Source: Oleiphilus messinensis
Lineage (GTDB): Bacteria > Pseudomonadota > Gammaproteobacteria > Pseudomonadales > Oleiphilaceae
DNA length: 64,000 nt
Direction of reading: 5' to 3'
Assembly (NCBI RefSeq): GCF_002162375.1
Contig: NZ_CP021425.1
Location: 717,501 to 781,500, forward strand
Of the stretch, positions 43,751-53,571 are shown one piece after another. The notes beneath the pieces were generated by a model that saw nothing but the letters and a program-made list of their open reading frames with translations, made no database searches and was not told where the DNA came from. Position 1 is the first letter of the stretch, and every line of letters begins with the position of its first letter. Made by a program: the position numbers and the translations under genes.

Positions 43751-46570
43751 TCATAGTAAAGGTTTTAAATATTTTCCAGTGAAGGACTTTTCGTTTTTTG
43801 AAACCTCTTCTGGCGTACCTTCCGCAATTATTTCTCCCCCTCTGTGACCGCCCTCCGGCCCTAAGTCCACAATCCAGTCTGCTGTTTTGATTACATCAAG
43901 ATTATGTTCAATTACAACAACGGTGTTTCCCTGCTCTTTAAGTTTTACCAAAACGTCCAGTAATTTCTGTATATCAAAAAAGTGTAACCCGGTAGTGGGT
44001 TCATCTAGTATGTACAGTGTCTTCCCGGTCGCTCGCTTGGATAATTCTTTTGCCAGCTTGACCCGTTGAGCTTCCCCTCCAGATAGCGTAACTGCATTCT
44101 GCCCCAGGGTTAGGTAAGATAATCCAACATCAATTAGTGTTTGTAATTTCTTCGCCAGAAATGGAACGGCATCAAAAAACATTCTTGCGTCTTCAACTGT
44201 CATTTCCAGGACTTCGTGAATGTTTTTTCCCTTGTATGTTATATCAAGGGTTTCTCGGTTGTATCGTTTACCTTTGCACTCATCACAAGGTACGAAAATA
44301 TCCGGTAAAAAATGCATTTCAACCTTGATGAGTCCGTCCCCCTGACAGGCCTCACACCTTCCACCTTTGACATTAAAGCTGAATCGGCCAGCTTTATACC
44401 CCCTTGAGCGCGCTTCTTGCGTTGCCGCGAAAAGGTCGCGGATTGGCGTGAACAGGCCTGTGTAAGTCGCAGGATTGGAGCGTGGTGTGCGTCCGATCGG
44501 GCTTTGGTCAATATCAATCACTTTATCAAAGTGTTCCAGACCGGAGATTTTGGAGTAGCTGTCATGGGATAGTGTAGTTGCTCCATTCAATCTGGAAGCA
44601 GCCACAGGATACAGGGTGCGGTTAATTAGTGTGGATTTACCGGACCCGGAAACGCCCGTAATACAGGTTAACAAACCTGCCGGAATTTTTAGTGTGACGT
44701 TTTTTAAGTTGTTTCCACTTGCGCCTTCAATTATCAGTTGTTTTTTAAGATCGGGTGGTATGCGCTCGGAAGGTGTGCTGATAGTTTTGCGCCCTGAGAG
44801 GTAATCTCCTGTAATTGAATCTTTGCAGGACATGATTTGCTCTGGCCTGCCTGCAGCGATTATTTCCCCTCCATGCACACCTGCTCCCGGACCAATATCA
44901 ATTACATAATCTGCCGCACGAATTGCGTCTTCGTCGTGTTCAACAACGATTACGGTATTTCCAAGATCTCTGAGGTGGGTCAACGTTGCCAATAATCGAT
45001 CATTATCGCGCTGGTGTAATCCTATGGAGGGCTCATCCAGTATGTACATCACGCCGACCAATCCTGCACCGATTTGACTGGCCAGGCGGATTCTTTGCGC
45101 TTCCCCTCCCGACAGGGTATCGGCGCTTCGATTTAGTGTTAAATAGTCCAATCCTACGTTGACCAGAAACTGTAGTCGCTGAGTGATTTCTTTCAGAATC
45201 TTTTCCGCAATTTCTCCTTTTCTGCCTTCAAGTTCGAGGTTGTCGAAATATTGAAGTGCGTCACCAACAGATAGTTTAATAATATCCGGTAGTGTTTCCG
45301 CATGGATGAATACGTTGCGGGCTGATTCTTTAAGACGAGAGCCTCCGCAAGATGTACAGGGTTTGCTGGTCAGTAGTTTGGCCAATTCTTCACGAACAGA
45401 TTGTGAGTCTGTTTCCCGGTATCGTCTTTCCAGGTTTGGTAAAACACCTTCAAAAGGGTGTGACCTCTGGATTGTGTCACCACGAGTATTGACGTAATTA
45501 AACGGTATTGGCTCTTTGCCACTGCCCTGAAGTATGGTGTTCTGAAATTTTGGGCTCAGGCTCCCGAAAGGTTGGTTTATATCTTCCTCGTAGTGCTCTG
45601 CCAGGCTGACCAGCATTTGGTAGTAATAGACTGTTCGTCTGTCCCAGCCGCGAATCGCGCCTTCACCCAGAGTGAGTTCATTATTTTGCACGATCTTTTC
45701 TGGATCGAAGAACTGTCTCAGGCCAATACCGTCACAATCCGGACAAGCCCCTGCTGGATTGTTGAAGGAGAATGTGCGGGGTTCGAGCTCACTGATTGCA
45801 TAGCCGCAATGGGGGCAAGAAAACTTGGAAGAAAATATATGTTCATCACCCTCTCCATCCATGGGGGCAATAATCGCAATGCCTTCCGATAAATCCAGGC
45901 AGGTTTCGAATGATTCGGCAAGGCGCTGTTTCAATTCATCTTTGACCTTGAAACGATCCACGACTACTTCAATTGTGTGCTTTTTATTTTTTTCCAGTTT
46001 TGGCACGTCATCAAGATCACAGACAATTCCGTCAATCCGGGCGCGCAGAAAACCTTGAGAACGCAATTGCTCAAACAGGTGTATATGTTCACCTTTTCGT
46101 GCCTTGATTACCGGTGCGAGCATCATGAGTTTTTGCCCTTCTTCCTGAGCAAGCACATGGTCGACCATTTGACTGACCGTTTGTGCTGACAAGGAAATTT
46201 GATGTGTTGGGCATCGTGGTTCACCTGTTCGGGCGAATAGCAGCCGAAGATAGTCGTAAATTTCTGTGATTGTACCCACTGTGGAGCGAGGGTTGTGGGA
46301 GGTGGACTTTTGCTCAATTGAAATAGCTGGGGACAACCCCTCAATATGGTCAACCTCGGGTTTTTCCATCATCGATAGAAACTGTCGAGCATAGGTTGAT
46401 AACGACTCTACATAACGTCTTTGCCCCTCGGCATAGAGCGTATCAAATGCCAGGGAGGATTTTCCCGAGCCGGATAACCCGGTAATAACGATAAGTTTAT
46501 CTCGGGGAATATCAAGGTCGATGTTCTTCAGGTTGTGGGTCCGAGCGCCTCTTACCGTAATATTTTCCAT
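43751..46570 (-). CDS. uvrA: Excinuclease ABC subunit A
   Basis: UvrA finds helix-distorting DNA lesions and loads UvrB in nucleotide excision repair. The 939-residue product has two ABC modules: Walker [13 protein letters not shown] near residue 31 and [14 protein letters not shown] in the second half, each with LSGGEAQR signatures. Zinc modules are [14 protein letters not shown]...CPDCDG and [16 protein letters not shown]...CDECKG. It is convergent with rplQ and divergent from the MFS gene. I saw no LexA box (CTGT-N8-ACAG) in the 256-base divergent gap 46571-46826, which holds only short inverted repeats such as TGCCC-TGAAT-GGGCA (46641-46655). Confidence 0.98.
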   Translation of the reverse strand: MENITVRGARTHNLKNIDLDIPRDKLIVITGLSGSGKSSLAFDTLYAEGQRRYVESLSTYARQFLSMMEKPEVDHIEGLSPAISIEQKSTSHNPRSTVGTITEIYDYLRLLFARTGEPRCPTHQISLSAQTVSQMVDHVLAQEEGQKLMMLAPVIKARKGEHIHLFEQLRSQGFLRARIDGIVCDLDDVPKLEKNKKHTIEVVVDRFKVKDELKQRLAESFETCLDLSEGIAIIAPMDGEGDEHIFSSKFSCPHCGYAISELEPRTFSFNNPAGACPDCDGIGLRQFFDPEKIVQNNELTLGEGAIRGWDRRTVYYYQMLVSLAEHYEEDINQPFGSLSPKFQNTILQGSGKEPIPFNYVNTRGDTIQRSHPFEGVLPNLERRYRETDSQSVREELAKLLTSKPCTSCGGSRLKESARNVFIHAETLPDIIKLSVGDALQYFDNLELEGRKGEIAEKILKEITQRLQFLVNVGLDYLTLNRSADTLSGGEAQRIRLASQIGAGLVGVMYILDEPSIGLHQRDNDRLLATLTHLRDLGNTVIVVEHDEDAIRAADYVIDIGPGAGVHGGEIIAAGRPEQIMSCKDSITGDYLSGRKTISTPSERIPPDLKKQLIIEGASGNNLKNVTLKIPAGLLTCITGVSGSGKSTLINRTLYPVAASRLNGATTLSHDSYSKISGLEHFDKVIDIDQSPIGRTPRSNPATYTGLFTPIRDLFAATQEARSRGYKAGRFSFNVKGGRCEACQGDGLIKVEMHFLPDIFVPCDECKGKRYNRETLDITYKGKNIHEVLEMTVEDARMFFDAVPFLAKKLQTLIDVGLSYLTLGQNAVTLSGGEAQRVKLAKELSKRATGKTLYILDEPTTGLHFFDIQKLLDVLVKLKEQGNTVVVIEHNLDVIKTADWIVDLGPEGGHRGGEIIAEGTPEEVSKNEKSFTGKYLKPLL

Positions 46571-46826
46571 TCAGTAAACCCTACTAAAGCTGAATTTAAA
46601 TTGTTCGCTGATGCCATTATCCAGTTAATTTTGGATATGTTGCCCTGAATGGGCAAACATATGATGATATATCCAGTGTTTTGATTCTGGAAGTACCCGG
46701 TAAAAAATTTCCGTTCAATTTTCCATATCGGGCAAGACATTTGATAGAATGCGCGATCTGCAGGCGACTTGTCATTGAGTCAATGGTCAAGGCTACCACA
46801 AAATGAATAGGTAAAGTGGAATTGTA

Positions 46827-48218
46827 ATGACAGGATTTGAAAAGCGATCGGTTCTGGCCCTGGCGACTTTATATTCGATGCGAATGCTCGGGTTGTTCAT
46901 GATCTTGCCCGTCTTTGTCTTGACGGCCAACAACCTGGAAGGGGCAACGCCAGTGTTGATTGGTTTAGCGATGGGGGCGTATGGTTTAAGTCAAGCGTTG
47001 CTGCAAATACCCTTCGGCATGCTTTCTGATTATTTTGGTCGCAAAAAACTTTTGATTCTTGGGTTGATTCTTTTTGCTGTGGGGAGCGTCATTGCGGCCC
47101 TTTCTGAGTCAATTTATGGTGTTTTGCTGGGGCGTATTCTGCAGGGGGCAGGTGCAATAGCAAGTGTGTTAATGGCACTTTTAAGTGATCTCACACTGGA
47201 GGAAAATCGAACCAAGGCTATGGCTGTCGTCGGGATGTCGATCGGAATATCCTTTTCCGTTGCTCTGGTGGTGGGGCCGTTGGTAGCATCCTATGCCGGC
47301 TTGTCCGGTATTTTTTGGTTAACGTCTATCTTTGCCCTGATCGGCATCTGTTTGGTTATCTGGGTTGTTCCGACCCCGGTGAAGAGAACCCAGCACCTGG
47401 ATACCCGACCGCTCTCAAGTCAAATTGCAGCGATTGTTCGTGATCGAGAGTTGGTGAGGCTGGATATCGGCATATTCGTCTTACACGGGATTTTGACGGC
47501 TTTGTTCCTCGCTATTCCTCTGGTGTTTGTAAATGAAGCGGGTATACCTAAAGAGGATCACTGGTGGATTTACCTTTCGGTGATGGGAACATCGTTTTTT
47601 GCGATGGTGCCATTCATCGTGATCGCCGAGAAGTTTCGACGTATGAAGCCGGTTTTTGTGGGTGCGATTAGTGTGTTACTTGTCGCGTTGCTGAGCTTGA
47701 GTTACTTTCATGGCGCACTGGTGCAAGTATGGTGGGGGCTGTTTTTCTTTTTCATGGCTTTCAATTTGCTTGAGGCTTCCTTACCTTCGTTGATTAGCAA
47801 ACGCTCCCCAGCGGGTGGTAAAGGTACTGCCATGGGGGTTTATTCAACTTGTCAATTTATGGGTGCATTTGTTGGTGGCACCGTTGGTGGTTTGGGATTG
47901 GCAGAGTGGGGGCCGGATGCAGTGATTCTGGGCTGCGTCCTGCTGGGATTGGTATGGCTGTATTTTGCATTCACGATGTCATCGCCTGGCTATTCGACCA
48001 GTATGATGATTAAATGGCATTTTAAGCTCGATGAAGAGTCTGCTCAAAAAGTCTCAGACAGGCTGTCTAATATTGCCGGTGTAGAAGATGTTGTTGTGAT
48101 CATCCAGGAGCAGGCGGCTTATCTCAAAGTAGATAAACAGCATCTGGATGAAGATGCGCTACAATTTTACCGCGAAAAAAGTAATCAGGATTGGTATTGC
48201 GCTCCAGCTAATAGTTGA
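46827..48218 (+). CDS. MFS transporter with C-terminal YAM domain (YajR-like)
   Basis: The 463-residue inner membrane protein has about 12 membrane segments. The first half carries the MFS motif A variant MLSDYFGRKKLLILG after segment 2. After segment 12, the last 70 residues (from about 395, YSTSMMIKWHFKLDEESAQK) form a soluble alpha/beta region with LSNIAGVEDVVVIIQEQAAYL, matching the YAM domain of E. coli YajR. The natural substrate of that family is not established. It lies between uvrA (divergent) and ssb, an arrangement familiar from Pseudomonas. A TAGAAT -10-like element at 46745 is the only promoter hint. Confidence 0.85.
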   Translation: MTGFEKRSVLALATLYSMRMLGLFMILPVFVLTANNLEGATPVLIGLAMGAYGLSQALLQIPFGMLSDYFGRKKLLILGLILFAVGSVIAALSESIYGVLLGRILQGAGAIASVLMALLSDLTLEENRTKAMAVVGMSIGISFSVALVVGPLVASYAGLSGIFWLTSIFALIGICLVIWVVPTPVKRTQHLDTRPLSSQIAAIVRDRELVRLDIGIFVLHGILTALFLAIPLVFVNEAGIPKEDHWWIYLSVMGTSFFAMVPFIVIAEKFRRMKPVFVGAISVLLVALLSLSYFHGALVQVWWGLFFFFMAFNLLEASLPSLISKRSPAGGKGTAMGVYSTCQFMGAFVGGTVGGLGLAEWGPDAVILGCVLLGLVWLYFAFTMSSPGYSTSMMIKWHFKLDEESAQKVSDRLSNIAGVEDVVVIIQEQAAYLKVDKQHLDEDALQFYREKSNQDWYCAPANS

Positions 48219-48289
48219 GCGAATCGTTAAATAGTTGGGTACAAACGGTAATAACAAGGACGTGAATACCCTAGTAACAGGAGTCCGAA

Positions 48290-48967
48290 ATGGCACGAGG
48301 CATTAATAAAGTAATTTTAATTGGTAATCTGGGTAACGACCCTGATACCCGATATACGCCACAGGGATCGGCGATCACCAATTTGAGCATTGCAACGGAT
48401 GAGAGCTACAAAGACCGGCAGACGGGGCAAATGGTGCCAAAAACGGAATGGCACCGCATCGTGTTGTTTAACCGTTTGGCGGAGATAGCGAAAGAATATT
48501 TGCGCAAGGGCTCCAAGGTTTATATCGAAGGTCGTCTACAGACGCGCAAATGGCAGGATCAGAACGGGCAGGACCGATACACTACCGAGATCGTCGGAAA
48601 CGAGCTACAAATGCTGGATAGCCGTGCCGGTGGCGGTGGTGGCGGTTATGAGGCCGATAACTACGGTGGTCAGGCCGATTATGGCAATCAAGGTGGCGGG
48701 TACAGTAATCCACCGCCGCAACAACAACCCCCTGCACAAAAGAATTACGGCGGACAAGGGGCTGGAGTGAATCCTGGCTATGGACAAGCAAGCGGTGCCG
48801 GCCAATACGGCGGGCAACAAAAACCAGCACCACAAGGGCAGGGTATGGGTCAAAAGCCATCTCCGTATGGTGCCGGGCAAGGCGCTCCAGGGAACAATCC
48901 AGGTTATGGTCAGCCGACGGGAATGCCTGAGCCGTTAGATGATCTGGATGATGATATCCCGTTCTAG
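48290..48967 (+). CDS. ssb: Single-stranded DNA-binding protein
   Basis: SSB coats single-stranded DNA and recruits repair and replication proteins. The OB fold occupies residues 1-112 ([40 protein letters not shown]). A long Gly/Gln/Pro-rich linker follows, and the acidic tip ends DDLDDDIPF, the partner-binding tail. The 225-residue length exceeds the E. coli 178 because of the linker. AACAGGAGT precedes ATG. Confidence 0.98.
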   Translation: MARGINKVILIGNLGNDPDTRYTPQGSAITNLSIATDESYKDRQTGQMVPKTEWHRIVLFNRLAEIAKEYLRKGSKVYIEGRLQTRKWQDQNGQDRYTTEIVGNELQMLDSRAGGGGGGYEADNYGGQADYGNQGGGYSNPPPQQQPPAQKNYGGQGAGVNPGYGQASGAGQYGGQQKPAPQGQGMGQKPSPYGAGQGAPGNNPGYGQPTGMPEPLDDLDDDIPF

Positions 48968-48997
48968 GATTTACCTGAGGCAGTTAGTTGTCAGTTG

Positions 48998-49023
48998 AAG
49001 CCCCAATTTGCTGGGGCTTTTTC
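48998..49023 (+). terminator. ssb terminator
   Basis: AAGCCCCA-ATTTGC-TGGGGCTT followed by TTT: an 8-bp stem 30 bases after the ssb stop codon. Confidence 0.9.
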
Positions 49024-49102
49024 ATTTCCGGTTGTATCAGATGCTCTGATTGCAACGCGCCTCCCCCGGTTTTATTTCATCACCTAATTTTCGTGTTCGT
49101 AT

Positions 49103-49131
49103 TTGGCAACAATCTGTTACTGAACTATTCT
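49103..49131 (+). promoter_or_regulatory. Probable msh operon promoter
   Basis: TTGGCA (49103-49108) and TATTCT (49126-49131) are separated by 17 bases, a fair sigma-70 match, about 40 bases before mshI and after the ssb terminator. No other promoter of similar quality is seen in the gap. Confidence 0.55.
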
Positions 49132-49180
49132 GAGAGAACGATTTAACTCAGAATGGGGAGACTGTGCTCTGATCAAGCTC

Positions 49181-50092
49181 TTGCGTCGAAAGGCGGGCAA
49201 TGCAGTCGTCGGGATCGAAATTCGAACTGACGGTATCGCTTTGGCAAAAGTGACCAAACAATCGGATGAGTCAGTGCTGCAGTATCACAATTTTAGACCT
49301 TGTAATGCCGCTGAGCGTGCTGAAACATTGTCACAGTTGGTTGCTGAGGCACAGTGTAACAATGCGCGTTGTCATCTCGTATTGCCCACCTCGAATTATC
49401 AAACATTCCAAGTTGAGAAGCCTGCGGTGGAGGAAGCCGAAATGGCGGAGGCTGTGCGCTGGAAACTTAATGATTTGATTGATTACCCAATCGATGATGC
49501 GGTGTCGGATGTGTTTGAATTCCCCAGTGACGCGGGACGTTCTCGTGGCAAGATGATTAATGTTGTCAGTGCCCGAAAAGTGGTTTTGACCGATCAGATC
49601 AAGCTGATACAGGATGCGGGCCTGGAGTTGCATTGCATTGATATTACGGAGTTGGCGCTGCGAAATATTTGTAACTTTTTTGTGGTGGATGAGCAAACTC
49701 TGGGATTTATGTATCTACGCCCGGGATTCGGGATCATCATTTTTGTTAAGGGCGATCATTTGTACCTCTCCCGAAAAATTGATGTCAACGAAGCTGCATT
49801 GAACAGCCCTGACACACAAGAGGCTGCACTGGGTCAGTTGTCTCTTGAAATTCAACGATCAATGGATTTTTTCGAAAGTCAGCTCGGACAGATTCCACCC
49901 AAACGACTGTTGCTGATTGGACCCGATGTCTCATTGCCCCTTGCGCAAATGCTGGATCCACTCCTGGGGGTAGCCGTTGACGATGCCAACTGGGATGAAG
50001 TGTTGGAAGAGCAGGATGCAGAAAACCTGTCCCGATTGGTGATGACGTTGCCTGCGGTTGGGGCGGCCTATCGCGAGCTAAGGGGAGAGTAG
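49181..50092 (+). CDS. mshI: MSHA biogenesis protein MshI (PilM-like)
   Basis: The PilM-type actin-fold protein forms the cytoplasmic ring of the pilus alignment complex. The 303-residue frame contains AVVGIEIRTDGIALAKV (phosphate-binding-type strand pair), WKLNDLIDYPIDDAVSDVF and a C-terminal RLLLIGPD segment. The start is uncertain: TTG 49181 has no Shine-Dalgarno sequence nearby, while CTG 49169 (leader LIKL) lies 8 bases after GGGGAG (49155-49160). No in-frame ATG or GTG is close. The stop overlaps the next GTG. Confidence 0.85.
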   Translation: MRRKAGNAVVGIEIRTDGIALAKVTKQSDESVLQYHNFRPCNAAERAETLSQLVAEAQCNNARCHLVLPTSNYQTFQVEKPAVEEAEMAEAVRWKLNDLIDYPIDDAVSDVFEFPSDAGRSRGKMINVVSARKVVLTDQIKLIQDAGLELHCIDITELALRNICNFFVVDEQTLGFMYLRPGFGIIIFVKGDHLYLSRKIDVNEAALNSPDTQEAALGQLSLEIQRSMDFFESQLGQIPPKRLLLIGPDVSLPLAQMLDPLLGVAVDDANWDEVLEEQDAENLSRLVMTLPAVGAAYRELRGE

Positions 50093-50694
50093 TGCAACAG
50101 GTCAATCTCTATACTGAGGCACTCAGACCGGTACGTTTGCTGGTTTCCCTGAATCAGGTTGTTGCAGGCGCCATCCTGACCGTTATTCTGTTGATTTTGT
50201 TAACGTTTGGTTTGCAACATCAGCAAGGGAAGGCACAAGCAAAACTTGCCAGTTTGCAGGGGCAAGTTTCACAACTTGAAGCAACGGTCGTTGAGTTGCG
50301 TGATCGGGCAGCAAGAATGGTTCGGGATGAACGCTTGGTCGCGACCAATGCAAAGTTGAAAGCTCGATTGCAAGAACGGACAGAGCTGATGGCGCTGATC
50401 GGTTTGAACCTGAATCGGAGCCAACAAGGTTTCTCGCAGCAGCTGGTGAGCCTGGCCCGGCAGGATATTTCCTCGCTTTGGCTGACTCGTTTGTACTTTG
50501 ATTTGTTGCAGGATCAAATCCGTATAGAGGGGATCGCTGCAAATGCCGAGTCTGTGCCGCATTACCTTCAGCAACTCCGAAAGGAACCCGCGTTCATCGG
50601 TCATCACTTTGAGCTGTTTTCGCTTTTTCAGCAAAAGGATTCTGAGTTCCTCGCTTTTGTATTGGCGAGCCGACTTGGGACGGAGGCACCCTGA
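50092..50694 (+). CDS. MSHA biogenesis protein, PilN-like (MshI2)
   Basis: The 200-residue product has a short cytoplasmic N terminus (QQVNLYTEALRP), which in PilN proteins binds the PilM groove, one membrane segment (about residues 23-41), a coiled coil (about 45-90) and a small periplasmic domain. The NLY near the N terminus matches the INLLP-type PilN motif loosely. GTG start overlaps mshI; the stop overlaps mshJ. Confidence 0.82.
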   Translation: MQQVNLYTEALRPVRLLVSLNQVVAGAILTVILLILLTFGLQHQQGKAQAKLASLQGQVSQLEATVVELRDRAARMVRDERLVATNAKLKARLQERTELMALIGLNLNRSQQGFSQQLVSLARQDISSLWLTRLYFDLLQDQIRIEGIAANAESVPHYLQQLRKEPAFIGHHFELFSLFQQKDSEFLAFVLASRLGTEAP

Positions 50695-51383
50695 TGCGTG
50701 AACGTTATTTGTACTGGGCAGAGCGGTTTTCGGCCATATCATTGCGGGAACGGATTATCGTCGCTGTTGCAACCTTGGTGGTTTTGTTGTTTGTCTGGGC
50801 TCAGTTTGTTTTTTTGCCTTTTGAAAAAGCACAAAAAAGGCTGCAAACACAAACTCGCAATACTTTGGATCAGCAAATTGCTTTGGCGGACGAATTGACT
50901 TTGCTTCAGGATAAAATCAATCAGGATCCGAATATTGCCTTGCGGAAACAGCAGCGACAATTGCAGCGCGCGCTCCTGGAGCAGCGTGAGCAGTTAGAAG
51001 CGAAGCTGGAGGGCTTGGTCGCCCCGGATCGAATGGTCGATTTGTTGCGCGAAGTGCTCTCCGATTTTGAGGGGGTGAAGCTGATGGCAATTAATAATTT
51101 ACCCGCTAAACCCTTTCTGCTGGCTCAGGATACCAACGTACCGGAAAGCCCTTCGGATACCGCTGATGACGCAAATGAGCAGACATTGCTGTACCAACAT
51201 GAGTTTGAAATGACACTGGAAGGCAGCTATTTCAGCGCGCTACGCTATCTGCAGCGCCTGGAGGAAATGAACGCGGGGTTAACCTGGTCCAGACTGGATT
51301 ACAAAGTAATCCGTTACCCCGATGCATCAATTACCGTTAGAGTTCAGACATTGAGTCTGGATGAGAGGTGGATTGGTGTCTGA
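50694..51383 (+). CDS. mshJ: MSHA biogenesis protein MshJ (PilO-like)
   Basis: The 229-residue product has one N-terminal membrane segment (about residues 20-38), a long coiled coil (about 40-110) and a ferredoxin-like periplasmic domain, the PilO layout. It would pair with the PilN-like protein from the preceding gene. ATG overlaps the previous TGA. Confidence 0.85.
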   Translation: MRERYLYWAERFSAISLRERIIVAVATLVVLLFVWAQFVFLPFEKAQKRLQTQTRNTLDQQIALADELTLLQDKINQDPNIALRKQQRQLQRALLEQREQLEAKLEGLVAPDRMVDLLREVLSDFEGVKLMAINNLPAKPFLLAQDTNVPESPSDTADDANEQTLLYQHEFEMTLEGSYFSALRYLQRLEEMNAGLTWSRLDYKVIRYPDASITVRVQTLSLDERWIGV

Positions 51384-51759
51384 TACCCTCTGTGCGTTCG
51401 AGAAAATGAAAATTCTGAGCCCTGTGGCCTGTCTCTGTGTGTTTGTCTCGATGCCTTTGATGGCGTCGGAGAAAATGCTGTGGCAAAACGAATATCTGAG
51501 TGATCCGACCCGGCCAATGCACTACAGCGCTGGCGGCCGGATTCAACCGGATTCAACTTGGGATCAATATGCGTTGAGTTCGATAGTGGTGGGTCCAGAG
51601 CGCCGACAGGCAGTCATTAACGGCAAACTATTGTCTTTGGGGGATCAGGTTAATGACGCCTTGGTCCTTGAAATTCAGCCTGATGCTGTAATTTTGACCC
51701 GGGGTAATGAGCGACATACATTGAAGTGGCGTACACCTGTCGTCATCAAAAAGAAGTAA
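51376..51759 (+). CDS. mshK: MSHA biogenesis protein MshK (PilP-like)
   Basis: This small periplasmic protein connects the inner-membrane complex to the secretin. I favour GTG 51376, seven bases after GAGAGG and overlapping the mshJ end, giving 127 residues; ATG 51361 is an alternative. A signal peptide lies at about residues 10-30 (ILSPVACLCVFVSMPLMASE). The mature part has DPTRPMHYSAGG and the short beta domain LSSIVVGPERRQAVINGKLL, characteristic of MshK. Confidence 0.85.
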   Translation: MSDTLCAFEKMKILSPVACLCVFVSMPLMASEKMLWQNEYLSDPTRPMHYSAGGRIQPDSTWDQYALSSIVVGPERRQAVINGKLLSLGDQVNDALVLEIQPDAVILTRGNERHTLKWRTPVVIKKK

Positions 51760-51769
51760 CGGTGAGGTT

Positions 51770-53512
51770 GTGACAGTATTTAAACTCCATTCAGAAATTC
51801 CATCGGGGCCGCGAAGTGCTATACGCTGCAGTGTTTCAAATATTTCACTGGTAGCCTGTTTATGTGCTTCAGTTCTGTTGTCCGGATGTGAATCGATACC
51901 GACCAGCCGTGCCCATGATTCGGACTCGGCACGGGAAATTGTGACGACCCTCGATCAGGCCATCAGTGAAACGGTGCAACCCGATCCTGAGCCAGTGCAA
52001 CCCGATGATGCGGTTATGGCCGCACTCTTGCCTTCTATGTTAAGTGGCACGATCGCCACCCAAGTGCCGGAAATAGAAGATGAACGCTTTGACCTGGTGG
52101 CTAACAGTATGGATGCAGCCACCTTTTTCCGAAGCCTGGTAAGAGGAACGGACTACAATATTGTCGTTCATCCCCAGGTGAGCGGTATTATCGATCTGGA
52201 GCTTTCTCAAGTTACGGTTCCCGAGGTCATGGCAGTGGTCAAAGACCTTTACGGGTTTCACTATGAGCTGAAGGACAGAATGTACAAAGTCGTGCCCAAT
52301 GGGCTGCGTACCGAGGTCTTTCAGATTAATTATCTCAACTTGAAACGTCGTGGTGATTCTGAAACCCAGGTCAGTGCAGGGCAGGTTTCGTCCGTTGAAA
52401 CCTCGTCATCAAATTCGTCTTCAAATCAAAATACCCGAGAGACCATGGCAACGTCGAGCACCAGTATTTCGACGTCCACTGAATCGGATTTCTGGACCGA
52501 GTTACGGGAGACGGTTGAGGCCATTATCGGGGACGGTGAAAAACGTAAAGTCTTGACTACCCGCAGTGCTGGAATGTTAGTGGTGCGCGCTTTCCCGGAT
52601 GAGTTGGAATCTGTACGAAATTATCTCGAACGAGCCGAGCTGATACTGCAGCGCCAGGTGATTCTTGAGGCAAAAATTCTCGAAGTCGAGCTGAGTGATG
52701 GTTACCAGCAGGGTATCAGCTGGAGTTCATTGGCGGAATACGGCAATGGTTACGCTAGCAATGGTGACCCGGAGAAGTATTTGTTTAGTCAATTGGGTTC
52801 AAAATCGATTGAAAACGTTGTGGCAGGGGGGGTCTTTGGTGCGACCCTGCAAATTAAGGACTTTTCTGCATTTATCGAGCTCCTGGGAACGCAGGGGAAT
52901 GTTCAGGTACTTTCCAGCCCGCGTATTGCCACTGTTAACAATCAAAAAGCAGTGATCAAGGTGGGAACCGATGAATTCTTTGTAACCGATATTGAAATAA
53001 ACGATAACACCAATACCAGCACTTCCCGGGAGTCAACCGATATTGAGTTGACCCCGTTCTTCTCCGGAATTTCACTGGATGTGACGCCTCAGATCAGTGA
53101 GGTAGGGAATGTTATCCTGCATGTGCACCCTTCCATCAGTGAGGTAGAAGATCAAACGAAAGTCATTTCGTTAGGGGATCAGCAGGTAACGTTGCCATTG
53201 GCGCTGAGTACCATTCGCGAAACCGACAGTATTATCAGTGCTCGAAATGGCCAGATTGTAGTGATCGGTGGACTAATTCAAAACATCAATCGCGAGCACA
53301 ATGCAACCACCCCGTTTCTCGGGGATATTCCGGTTTTAGGGGAAATGTTCAAACAAAAGCGACAGCAGGCGACGCGCAGTGAATTGGTGATATTGCTCAA
53401 ACCAACCATTGTCGATGATACGCAATTTCAATCCGACCTGATGCGCAGTCGGGAGCGTTTTCGGTCGTTCAGGAACGAGTTGAGTCAACCGCCTCAAACT
53501 CATTTTCGATGA
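51770..53512 (+). CDS. mshL: MSHA secretin MshL
   Basis: The outer-membrane secretin through which the pilus exits. The 580-residue product has a lipobox (VLLSGC, Cys40), an N-terminal N0/STN-type domain (about residues 110-180), a Ser/Thr-rich low-complexity linker (about 205-240), and the C-terminal secretin domain with FLGDIPVLGEMFKQKRQQAT and ELVILLKPTIV. The GTG start has GGTGAGG upstream. It is the PilQ counterpart of the system. Confidence 0.95.
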   Translation: MTVFKLHSEIPSGPRSAIRCSVSNISLVACLCASVLLSGCESIPTSRAHDSDSAREIVTTLDQAISETVQPDPEPVQPDDAVMAALLPSMLSGTIATQVPEIEDERFDLVANSMDAATFFRSLVRGTDYNIVVHPQVSGIIDLELSQVTVPEVMAVVKDLYGFHYELKDRMYKVVPNGLRTEVFQINYLNLKRRGDSETQVSAGQVSSVETSSSNSSSNQNTRETMATSSTSISTSTESDFWTELRETVEAIIGDGEKRKVLTTRSAGMLVVRAFPDELESVRNYLERAELILQRQVILEAKILEVELSDGYQQGISWSSLAEYGNGYASNGDPEKYLFSQLGSKSIENVVAGGVFGATLQIKDFSAFIELLGTQGNVQVLSSPRIATVNNQKAVIKVGTDEFFVTDIEINDNTNTSTSRESTDIELTPFFSGISLDVTPQISEVGNVILHVHPSISEVEDQTKVISLGDQQVTLPLALSTIRETDSIISARNGQIVVIGGLIQNINREHNATTPFLGDIPVLGEMFKQKRQQATRSELVILLKPTIVDDTQFQSDLMRSRERFRSFRNELSQPPQTHFR

Positions 53513-53571
53513 CTCCATTCCGATGACTACAGAGGTAATCGTGTTGATGGCGGTGCTCAGGAATATCAGTT

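Noticed and set aside
46673..46690. CCAG-N10-CTGG as a LexA box for uvrA
   Set aside because: The half-sites are in the opposite order to CTGT-N8-ACAG and the spacing differs.
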